Assembly: GCA_002427745.1 (NCBI GenBank)
Contig: DIYF01000169.1
Span: 19,749 to 42,672 of the forward strand
Length of the DNA: 22,924 nt
From: Roseivirga sp. UBA6061
GTDB taxonomy: Bacteria > Bacteroidota > Bacteroidia > Cytophagales > Cyclobacteriaceae
Direction: 5' to 3'
How positions within the stretch are numbered: position 1 is the first letter of the stretch; each line of letters starts with the position of its first letter. Positions 1 through 4,106 of this stretch are shown one piece after another. The position numbers and the translations under genes were made by a program. The notes under the pieces are model-generated. The model saw only the letters and a list, made by a program, of their open reading frames with translations, did no database searches and was not told the DNA's origin.

Positions 1-2466
1 TGGTAATAAGGAGGGGGAGAAGGTGGCGTCAAAATAGAAATGGCCCAGCCCCAGACTGGCCAGCAAACCTAATACAATGCCGGAGGCAGAGGCGAGCCCG
101 CCCAGAAAGAAGTATTCCAGTGCGTTGATCCGGAAGATTTGCTTTTTACTGGCTCCCATGGTACGCAAGAGTACACTCTCTTTTATACGCTGGAATCTGG
201 AGAGAATAACAGAACTGATCAGAACGAGTAGTCCTGTCAGGATACTTAACACTGCCAGAAACCGGACGACAAAAGATACCTTTTTCATGACACCATTCAG
301 GGTTTCCAGCATCATGTCGAAGCTGACAACAGATATACCGGGATAACGGCTGACGATCTCTTTTTGAAGATCTACCCTCGCCCTGAGACCGCCCGTTTTT
401 ACCAGTAATACGTGGAACTGGGGTGCTTCCTCCAGCACTCCGGTCGGGAATATTGCCTGGAACTTACTGTTTACCCGGTCACTGGTTACAGAGCGTCTGC
501 TTCCGAGAATCGTGGTAATGGGAATGCCCTGAACATCCCAAATCAGGGTGTCTCCCAGATTTAATTTAAGGAAACGGCTAATCATGCCGTTCATGCTGAT
601 CAGGATGGCATCCTCGTCAACACCTTCAAGCCATAAAGGCCTTTCCTCCGGAATTTGAAGCACGCCTTCCATCAGTTTTTCTGTATCAACAAGACTATCC
701 CGATAGGTAACATGCCACTCGGAAGGAACAATACCAAAGAGGTCTCTTTCCTTGTGATTGAAATAGGTGCCATTGACAGAGCGCAGTCGCATGGTCACTA
801 CAGGTGCCTGAGCCGTAATGATCATGCCTCTCTCTTTGGTCATGTTTTCTACCTCCTCAAGCTGATAATCCTGAACATCGAAGATCATCAGATCCGGAAT
901 GTCATCAGTTTTCCGGACTTCGAGCTTGTTGAGCAACAAAGCCTGAATGAAGAATAAGACGGTAATGAGGGTAGCTGCCAGCCCAAGGGATGAAACAAGC
1001 ACCAGGGTTTGATTGTGAGGCCGGTAGAGGTTGGCCATGCCCTGTCTCCATTCATAGCTCCAGCGTGAAGGGAAAAAACGTCTGACCAGCCACATACTGC
1101 CTTTAGCCACAGAGATCAGGAGCAGAAAGGACACAATAATGTAGGAGCTGAAAAGCAGACTGTCTTTTAATCGGCCGGTTTGGATAAAGCTGAAGGCCAG
1201 GATAAACAGGCAGATGACGATGTAGATGATGCCTTGCGTTCTGCTCACCTTCTTTATGGTGGTATCTCCGAGGTTTCGGAGTGTAACCAGTGGTGATACA
1301 TCCCTCAACCTTACCAGGGCAGCCAGGGCAAAGAGCACGGTGAACAGCACTCCTGTGAATATGCCTACCAAAACAGAGCTCCAGGAGATGGCAAAGCTGA
1401 CTTCCAGGGGTAAAAAATCTGCGAAGACTGTAGGTAGGATGGCTTGAATCAGCACCCCTGCCAGGGCACCAACGACAGAACCCAGAAGACCCAGAATGCT
1501 GATCTGACAAAGGTAAATCAGAAAGGTGTCTTTACTTGTAACTCCCAGACATCTTAAAATGGCTACCAGCCGGGTCTTTTCTTTGGTATAGATATTTACG
1601 GCACTGGCTACCCCGATGCTCCCCAGTAAAAGAGCGATAAAGGCAATCAGATTGAGATAATCTGTAGTATACTCGAAATGACCACTTACACGGGCTTTTT
1701 GGAGGTTGACGGTTGTTTTGGGAGTCGTGCCCAGTTCTCCTTCACTTCCCGGGCCATAATTGGTCCAATGGTCCCAGTCAAAATCTTCGGCAATATCATC
1801 GAATTTGTAGAAGTGGCGATAGCGTACCTTACTACCAAAACCTATAAGCCGGGTGCTGTCCAGGTATTGCATGGGAATGTAGACAATCGGATTGGTCAGT
1901 ATATCTGTAAGGGGAGCAGATGGGGTTCTGATCAGGGAGCCTTCTATCAGAAAAAGCATTTCCCCGATTCTCACAGAATCTCCGGGTGCCAGGTCATACT
2001 GGAGCAAAATCCCCTGATCTACGAGTGCTTTGGGTTGACCATCGCGAAAGGTAGCCTCGGCCCCGGCAGGTTCTGATTGTATTTTACCGTAGTAAGGAAA
2101 ATCACCCTCCAGTGATTTTACATTGACCAATCGGCTATCGCGGGTTTTGGGAAAGAAAGCCATCGACTGGAAACGGGCCTCTCGCGACAGTTGGTGTGGC
2201 ATGCTCTCCAGTGTCGGAAAAACCAGAATAGAGTCATTGCTGGAGAGGGCCAGATCGGCTCCCAGCAGCTCTTTGGCCTTACTCTCAATATCCCGCTGAA
2301 GGTTAATGCTGGCAGAGTTGATAGATACCAGGGCGGCTATGCCTATGATAATAGATGACATAAAGAGCAGCAATCGTGACTTGCTTCTTCGTGCATCTCT
2401 CAGGGCCATGGTTAAGATCCATGACCATGAAGTCTTATGAACCGGCACACTTATTATTCTATCCAT
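1..2466 (-). CDS. YbbP-like FtsX-family ABC permease (C-terminus cut by window edge)
   Basis: An open frame of 822 codons runs from an ATG at 2464-2466 to the window edge without a stop; the C-terminus is missing. The N-terminus has one membrane helix (about residues 31-51) and is followed by a periplasmic MacB-core-like region. A first FtsX helix bundle starts near residue 264 (LIAFIALLLGSIGVASAVNI, then a cytoplasmic KEKTRLVAILRCLGV loop). A second helix cluster follows (SSLGLAATLITVLFF), then a second periplasmic domain, and a last FtsX block (QRIKESVLLRTMGASKKQ). This two-module layout matches E. coli YbbP, about 800 residues, the permease partner of the ATPase YbbA. No ATPase gene lies upstream, because the tRNA block is there; a partner could lie beyond the left edge. 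AGG sits a few bases before the start. Substrate is unknown; YbbP relatives are linked to lipid or lipoprotein handling and export. Family assignment is firm, function is not. Confidence 0.9.
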   Translation of the reverse strand, partial: MDRIISVPVHKTSWSWILTMALRDARRSKSRLLLFMSSIIIGIAALVSINSASINLQRDIESKAKELLGADLALSSNDSILVFPTLESMPHQLSREARFQSMAFFPKTRDSRLVNVKSLEGDFPYYGKIQSEPAGAEATFRDGQPKALVDQGILLQYDLAPGDSVRIGEMLFLIEGSLIRTPSAPLTDILTNPIVYIPMQYLDSTRLIGFGSKVRYRHFYKFDDIAEDFDWDHWTNYGPGSEGELGTTPKTTVNLQKARVSGHFEYTTDYLNLIAFIALLLGSIGVASAVNIYTKEKTRLVAILRCLGVTSKDTFLIYLCQISILGLLGSVVGALAGVLIQAILPTVFADFLPLEVSFAISWSSVLVGIFTGVLFTVLFALAALVRLRDVSPLVTLRNLGDTTIKKVSRTQGIIYIVICLFILAFSFIQTGRLKDSLLFSSYIIVSFLLLISVAKGSMWLVRRFFPSRWSYEWRQGMANLYRPHNQTLVLVSSLGLAATLITVLFFIQALLLNKLEVRKTDDIPDLMIFDVQDYQLEEVENMTKERGMIITAQAPVVTMRLRSVNGTYFNHKERDLFGIVPSEWHVTYRDSLVDTEKLMEGVLQIPEERPLWLEGVDEDAILISMNGMISRFLKLNLGDTLIWDVQGIPITTILGSRRSVTSDRVNSKFQAIFPTGVLEEAPQFHVLLVKTGGLRARVDLQKEIVSRYPGISVVSFDMMLETLNGVMKKVSFVVRFLAVLSILTGLLVLISSVILSRFQRIKESVLLRTMGASKKQIFRINALEYFFLGGLASASGIVLGLLASLGLGHFYFDATFSPSLLP

Positions 2467-2555
2467 AAGGTACCTGCATTCATTGTGAAAATTTGGGCAT
2501 TGACTTTGATTGACCTGATTTTACGGCTTATGTACCGGCCTGTTGCCAATACTAA

Positions 2556-2586
2556 CTAAAATATTGTTTTGGTCTTTGTATTCAAA
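2556..2586 (-). promoter_or_regulatory. Bacteroidota-type promoter of the YbbP-like gene
   Basis: On the minus strand a TTTG (2583-2586) is separated by 19 bases from TATTTTAG (2556-2563). This fits the Bacteroidota sigma-ABfr pattern TTTG-N19-TAnnTTTG with one mismatch in the -7 element. It predicts a 5' leader of about 85 bases before the ATG at 2466. No other gene separates it from that ATG. Inferred from pattern only. Confidence 0.5.
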
Positions 2587-2621
2587 CAAGACTATGGTCT
2601 TTGCCCAGAAGTGACAAGGTC

Positions 2622-2652
2622 TTTTAAGAAAGAGTTTTAGGTTGTACCTTCG
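2622..2652 (+). promoter_or_regulatory. Promoter P1 of the first small-peptide unit
   Basis: TTTT (2622-2625), 19 bases, then TACCTTCG (2645-2652) resembles the Bacteroidota -33/-7 pair with one mismatch in each element. Transcription would start within a few bases of the ATG at 2658, so the first ATG would be nearly leaderless. The in-frame ATG at 2670 is an alternative start with a short leader. It points away from the YbbP promoter at 2556-2586. Confidence 0.45.
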
Positions 2653-2657
2653 TGCCG

Positions 2658-2750
2658 ATGAATTTTAAGATGCAACATAGCAGCGAATCCCAATTTTGTT
2701 CAAGCCATGAACGGAACAGGACTCTTTTGCTATTGCCGGAATTCATTTGA
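2658..2750 (+). CDS. Small Ser/Gln/Glu-rich peptide 1, possible leader peptide
   Basis: A 30-residue ORF starts at ATG 2658 (26 residues from the in-frame ATG at 2670) and ends with TGA at 2748-2750. From the second Met it reads MQHSSESQFCSSHE, then a basic stretch (RNRT) and a leucine run before the stop. The section SQFCSSHE resembles CQYCSQQE at the end of the small ORF at 3052-3111, so the two look like paralogues. It sits between a plausible promoter and a strong terminator only 33 bases past the stop, making a self-contained unit of about 155 bases. Ten of the first 14 residues from Met 2670 are Ser, Gln, Glu or Cys. It has no signal peptide and no clear Shine-Dalgarno, which is usual in Bacteroidota. 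It could be a leader peptide, a small functional peptide, or chance. Resemblance to peptide 2 and the context are the only support. Confidence 0.4.
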   Translation: MNFKMQHSSESQFCSSHERNRTLLLLPEFI

Positions 2751-2782
2751 TATAGAGAATTAAAAAATCAAATATAGCGTGA

Positions 2783-2813
2783 GCGTCCAACCAAAAAGTT
2801 GGACGCTTTTTTT
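2783..2813 (+). terminator. Strong intrinsic terminator T1
   Basis: A perfect 9-bp stem, GCGTCCAAC (2783-2791) with GTTGGACGC (2798-2806), encloses a 6-base loop and is followed by seven T residues (2807-2813). It is the textbook form for plus-strand termination and ends the unit containing peptide 1. No other plus-strand gene is available for it to serve, which strengthens the case that a short transcript is made here. Confidence 0.85.
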
Positions 2814-2937
2814 ATGAATTAGCTTTTGGAATGATCAGTAGGTAACAAGAAAATAGGGCCGATACTTTGAAGAGAACGATTGGGAGACAGACAGTTGCAC
2901 TTGAAAAAACCGACAATTCATGTGGGGTGGAATTGTA

Positions 2938-3011
2938 TTACCTAAATTCTATGTAAGTAATTGATTTTCAGGTAATTAATCGAAATTTTTCTTGCATTGT
3001 ATTTACCTGAA
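2938..3011 (+). promoter_or_regulatory. Three copies of TTACCTRAA around promoter P2 (possible operator)
   Basis: TTACCTAAA is at 2938-2946. TTCAGGTAA at 2967-2975 is the exact inverted copy of TTACCTGAA at 3003-3011. The last copy lies in the spacer just before the -7 element of P2, and the inverted pair brackets its -33 region with centres 36 bp apart. That arrangement suits a DNA-binding regulator. A similar core, TTACCTTAA, occurs in the repeats upstream of the PadR gene at 14.25 kb, but whether the sites are related is unknown. Confidence 0.4.
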
Positions 3012-3023
3012 GCTGTATGTTTG
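2992..3023 (+). promoter_or_regulatory. Promoter P2 of the second small-peptide unit and possibly the tRNA array
   Basis: TATGTTTG at 3016-3023 is a perfect match to the Bacteroidota -7 element TAnnTTTG. TTG occurs at 2992-2994 (21-base spacing) and at 2997-2999 (16-base spacing). Transcription would begin near 3027-3030, about 22-25 bases before the ATG at 3052. No better promoter is visible before the first tRNA, so read-through from P2 past terminator T2 may feed the array. Confidence 0.6.
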
Positions 3024-3051
3024 TATCATCAAAATTGAAGCGAGATAAAAA

Positions 3052-3111
3052 ATGAAATTTTATCAATCATATAGTTATAGCTCCTGTCAATACTGCTCGC
3101 AACAAGAATAG
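3052..3111 (+). CDS. Small Ser/Tyr/Gln/Cys-rich peptide 2, candidate leader peptide
   Basis: A 19-residue ORF, MKFYQSYSYSSCQYCSQQE, begins at ATG 3052 just after an A-rich stretch and ends with TAG at 3109-3111. It sits 29 bases downstream of a perfect -7 element and 63 bases upstream of an intrinsic terminator. It contains five Ser, four Gln, four Tyr, two Cys and one Glu. All four Gln codons are CAA; Ser uses both the TCN and AGY boxes; both Cys codons occur. The next genes on this strand are tRNAs for Glu, Gln, Ser(GCU), Ser(UGA) and Cys. The C-terminal CQYCSQQE matches SQFCSSHE of the ORF at 2658-2750 at several positions. A transcription-attenuation leader for the tRNA operon is the favoured reading. 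An independent small peptide or a chance ORF cannot be excluded. Confidence 0.5.
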   Translation: MKFYQSYSYSSCQYCSQQE

Positions 3112-3174
3112 GAATACGGGTCATATCGGGATGGAATAACTTAATCTCATAAGTAAAAGGAGAAAAGTTAAAGA

Positions 3175-3202
3175 GGCATCCCGTGAGAACAGGATGCCTT
3201 TT
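3175..3202 (+). terminator. Intrinsic terminator or attenuator T2
   Basis: A perfect 7-bp stem, GGCATCC (3175-3181) with GGATGCC (3192-3198), has a 10-base loop and is followed by TTTT. The U-run is short (TTTTCTCT), so termination may be partial. The right arm GGATGCC occurs again at 3211-3217, giving the left arm two possible partners. GAGAAAAG at 3161-3168 can pair with CTTTTCTC just after the hairpin. These alternatives are what an attenuator would need, but the structure has not been computed. Confidence 0.65.
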
Positions 3203-3279
3203 CTCTGTCTGGATGCCTTAGGAAGTCCCTTCAAAAACATTGGAATCAGCAATTCAAATTACTGCTTGATCCGATAAGT

Positions 3280-3332
3280 TGTGTTGCAGAATTAACCGGT
3301 TCTGACTGTCTCTCAGAGAGGTCTGCAACACA
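3280..3332 (+). repeat. 11-bp perfect inverted repeat just upstream of tRNA-Glu
   Basis: TGTGTTGCAGA (3280-3290) and TCTGCAACACA (3322-3332) are exact reverse complements separated by 31 bases. The interior holds two small palindromes, AACCGGTT and CTCTCAGAGAG. The element ends three bases before the 5' end of the Glu tRNA. In RNA it would fold into a long closed stem directly abutting the tRNA acceptor, where RNase P cuts. It could be a processing element, a REP-like palindrome or a remnant of another RNA. No family is recognised. Confidence 0.55.
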
Positions 3333-3335
3333 TAT

Positions 3336-3411
3336 GCTCTGCTAGTATAATGGATTAGTACGTCCCACTTTCTATGGGGTAATAGGAGTTCGATTCTCCT
3401 GCAGAGTACCA
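3336..3411 (+). tRNA. tRNA-Glu(UUC), CCA encoded
   Basis: Acceptor GCTCTGC (3336-3342) pairs with GCAGAGT (3401-3407) through one terminal G-U, followed by discriminator A and an encoded CCA (3409-3411). The D arm is GTA/TAC with a GG-containing loop. The anticodon stem TCCCA/TGGGG encloses the loop CTTTCTA, giving anticodon UUC. The T arm AGGAG/CTCCT has loop TTCGATT. The mature body is 73 nt, the standard length. Position 37 is U, where almost all tRNAs have a purine, which hints at relaxed or unusual function. This is the only member of the array with an encoded CCA. Confidence 0.85.
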
Positions 3412-3416
3412 TTATG

Positions 3417-3534
3417 GGGTGTTTACTTTAACGGGGCTTGCTCTGCTGAAGCTACGCACAGGTACAGCTAAAAAACTCATAGTGACTGAGGAGAATAGGG
3501 TTCTCCCGACAGCTATCGAGACCTAAAGACACCC
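3417..3534 (+). ncRNA. Degenerate tRNA-like element, identity unassigned
   Basis: This 118-nt segment between two tRNAs is closed by an 8-bp stem, GGGTGTTT (3417-3424) with AGACACCC and the A before it (3527-3534), like a tRNA acceptor. Near the 3' end a T-loop-like string GTTC (3500-3503) is separated from CGAGACC by a REP-like palindrome. Removing the palindrome would leave a loop of about TTCGAGA between ATAGG and CCTAA, which nearly pair. A second hairpin (GCTG at about 3447 with CAGC at about 3467) sits where an anticodon arm might be. No anticodon can be read with confidence. Alternatives are an unrelated structured RNA or a dead tRNA. The position within a tRNA array and the closing stem are the main support. 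Confidence 0.35.
3504..3521 (+). repeat. REP-like palindrome in the T-loop position of the tRNA-like element
   Basis: TCCCGA (3504-3509) and TCGAGA (3516-3521) flank CAGCTA, an imperfect copy of the CCCGAYAGCTRTCGGG type of palindrome that I recall as common between genes in Bacteroidota. One C-A mismatch breaks the stem. It falls where the T loop of the surrounding tRNA-like element would lie. Confidence 0.45.
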
Positions 3535-3539
3535 AAAAA

Positions 3540-3610
3540 TGGCCTATGGTGTAAAGGTAGCACGCCTGAATTTGGCTCAGGTGGTCGGGGTTCGAATCCT
3601 CGTAGGCCAA
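3540..3610 (+). tRNA. tRNA-Gln(UUG)
   Basis: Acceptor TGGCCTA (3540-3546) pairs perfectly with TAGGCCA (3603-3609), discriminator A at 3610, CCA not encoded. The D arm is GTG/CAC with loop TAAAGGTAG. The anticodon stem CCTGA/TCAGG encloses ATTTGGC, giving anticodon UUG for CAA codons. T stem CGGGG/CCTCG has loop TTCGAAT. The body is 71 nt and close to ordinary bacterial tRNA-Gln. This is the best-preserved tRNA in the array. All six Gln codons in the two small peptides upstream are CAA, its direct target. Confidence 0.93.
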
Positions 3611-3640
3611 CAGTTTACCTGATTAAGGGTGAAAATAAAT

Positions 3641-3727
3641 GGAGAGTAGGCAGATATTGGTTTGCTGCGCTCGCCTGCTAAGCGAGTTCTCAATGTTGAG
3701 ATGAGGGTTCAATTCCTTTGCTCTCCG
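3641..3727 (+). tRNA. tRNA-Ser(GCU)
   Basis: Acceptor GGAGAGT (3641-3647) pairs with GCTCTCC (3720-3726) and is followed by discriminator G, as expected for Ser. D stem GCAG/CTGC is intact. Anticodon stem CTCGC/GCGAG holds CTGCTAA, giving anticodon GCU for AGC/AGT codons. The long variable arm folds as TCTCA/TGAGA. T stem GAGGG/CCTTT with loop TTCAATT contains two non-Watson-Crick pairs. At 87 nt it has normal length for a class II tRNA. CCA is not encoded. It appears functional. Confidence 0.93.
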
Positions 3728-3765
3728 CTGATATGGTTCCTTTGCGGGAGTTATGAAATGTAATA

Positions 3766-3870
3766 GGAGGTAGTCCGGTTGGTCGAGGAAACTGTCTTGA
3801 AAACAGTCGGGTGTAAAAGCTTCGGGGCCTGCCTGCTGGCAAAGGCAGGGTTCGAGTCCCTCTGCCTCCG
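3766..3870 (+). tRNA. tRNA-Ser(UGA) with palindrome-extended variable arm
   Basis: Acceptor GGAGGTA (3766-3772) pairs with TGCCTCC (3863-3869), discriminator G. Anticodon stem ACTGT/ACAGT encloses CTTGAAA, giving UGA. The T loop is TTCGAGT. The variable region (3808-3845) is 38 nt, roughly double the usual size, and the whole gene is 105 nt. The excess is a palindrome whose 3' arm overlaps the 5' strand of the T stem, so that hairpin and T arm compete for the same bases. T-stem pair 49-65 is then C-C. Removing the palindrome and restoring GGGGG/CCCTC would give an ordinary tRNA. A tolerated insertion in the variable arm or a decaying gene are both possible. Confidence 0.8.
3828..3849 (+). repeat. 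REP-like palindrome inside tRNA-Ser(UGA)
   Basis: CCTGCCT (3828-3834) pairs perfectly with AGGCAGG (3843-3849) around an 8-base loop. A related CCTGCC/GGCAGG pattern recurs in the anticodon-loop insert of the next tRNA. Such CCTGCC...GGCAGG palindromes look like the scattered REP elements of Bacteroidota. Confidence 0.7.
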
Positions 3871-3875
3871 CTTAT

Positions 3876-3980
3876 GAACATGTAGCTAAATTGGTAAGGC
3901 GGAGGTCTGCCTGTCCGCCATACAAGATTTTGGCAGGCGGGCAAAACCTCTTATTGCGGGTTCGAATCCCGCCATGTTCT
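3876..3980 (+). tRNA. tRNA-Cys(GCA) interrupted in the anticodon loop by a 32-nt hairpin
   Basis: Acceptor GAACATG (3876-3882) pairs perfectly with CATGTTC (3973-3979). The next base is T, the U73 discriminator typical of tRNA-Cys. D stem GCT/GGC, T stem GCGGG/CCCGC with loop TTCGAAT, and anticodon stem GAGGT (3902-3906)/ACCTC (3946-3950) are all sound. The anticodon loop is 39 nt instead of 7. Deleting 32 nt (3910-3941 or one base on) leaves CTGCAAA, a standard Cys loop with anticodon GCA. The insert is itself a hairpin that stacks onto the anticodon stem. Unless the insert is removed, this RNA cannot decode. It is either a broken gene or one with an unknown processing step. The Cys identity is an inference from U73 and the restored loop. 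Confidence 0.7.
3908..3943 (+). repeat. Hairpin inserted in the anticodon loop of tRNA-Cys
   Basis: TGCCTGTCCGCCA (3908-3920) pairs with TGGCAGGCGGGCA (3931-3943): 12 of 13 positions pair, two of them G-U, with one C-A mismatch and a 10-base loop. The outermost pairs use bases of the tRNA loop itself. The GGCAGGC core resembles the palindrome in the preceding tRNA-Ser. G-U pairs and a single mismatch suggest an old insertion, or one selected as RNA. Confidence 0.75.
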
Positions 3981-3990
3981 CTCATTCTGA

Positions 3991-4072
3991 GTAGAGTTGA
4001 GACTATTAGAGGTGCAAGCTACACTTTCAATATGCTGATCAGAGCATCAGCATTCGAGTCCCGCCATGTTCT
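3991..4072 (+). pseudogene. Degenerate second copy of tRNA-Cys
   Basis: The last 20 bases match the T loop, 3' T stem, acceptor and U73 of the tRNA-Cys upstream. Before them, GTAG...TTGAG...CTATTAGAGGTGCAAG roughly follows its D arm and 5' anticodon stem, with a GCAA where the anticodon would be. The 5' acceptor partner GAACATG is missing, and the 5' T-stem strand is replaced by another hairpin. It cannot form a complete tRNA. Confidence 0.5.
4032..4053 (+). repeat. 8-bp perfect inverted repeat in the T-arm position of the Cys pseudogene
   Basis: ATGCTGAT (4032-4039) and ATCAGCAT (4046-4053) are exact reverse complements with a 6-base loop, and the last base is the first base of the T loop. 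Its sequence is unlike the CCTGCC-type palindromes, so a different palindrome has entered a similar position. Confidence 0.7.
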
Positions 4073-4106
4073 CAAATCATCTGGAATACTGACTGATATG
4101 GAATGA

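Larger units (their letters stand above)
3961..4073 (+). repeat. 21-nt direct repeat of the tRNA-Cys 3' end
   Basis: Bases 3961-3981 (T loop, 3' T stem, acceptor and two bases beyond) recur at 4053-4073 with a single A-to-G change, 92 bases further on. Duplicated tRNA 3' ends arise by integration of mobile elements at tRNA genes, by partial gene duplication, or as in the E. coli tyrT operon, where repeats carry 19 bp of tRNA-Tyr. The spacing is far too short for an intact integrated element. Confidence 0.85.

Noticed and set aside
1103..1510. Minus-strand ORF of 135 codons inside the YbbP-like gene
   Set aside because: It is another frame of the YbbP-like coding sequence, whose own frame is continuous and domain-rich here.
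2658..3111. Type I toxin interpretation of the two small peptides
   Set aside because: Neither has the single hydrophobic helix typical of such toxins (only a short Leu run in peptide 1), and no antisense RNA promoter is evident.
3690..3944. Minus-strand ORF of 84 codons across the tRNA genes
   Set aside because: It is the antisense of tRNA-Ser and tRNA-Cys; the GRGTR-type peptide is a well-known artefact of translating tRNA genes backwards.
3907..3945. Group I intron in tRNA-Cys
   Set aside because: The insert is 32 nt and lacks any group I core; it is a plain hairpin.
3961..4073. Integrated mobile element bounded by att-like repeats
   Set aside because: Only 71 bases lie between the repeats and no integrase gene is present; partial duplication explains it better.
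3891..4106. Plus-strand ORF of 71 codons starting inside tRNA-Cys
   Set aside because: It lies over the tRNA and its broken copy, with no promoter or coding character of its own.
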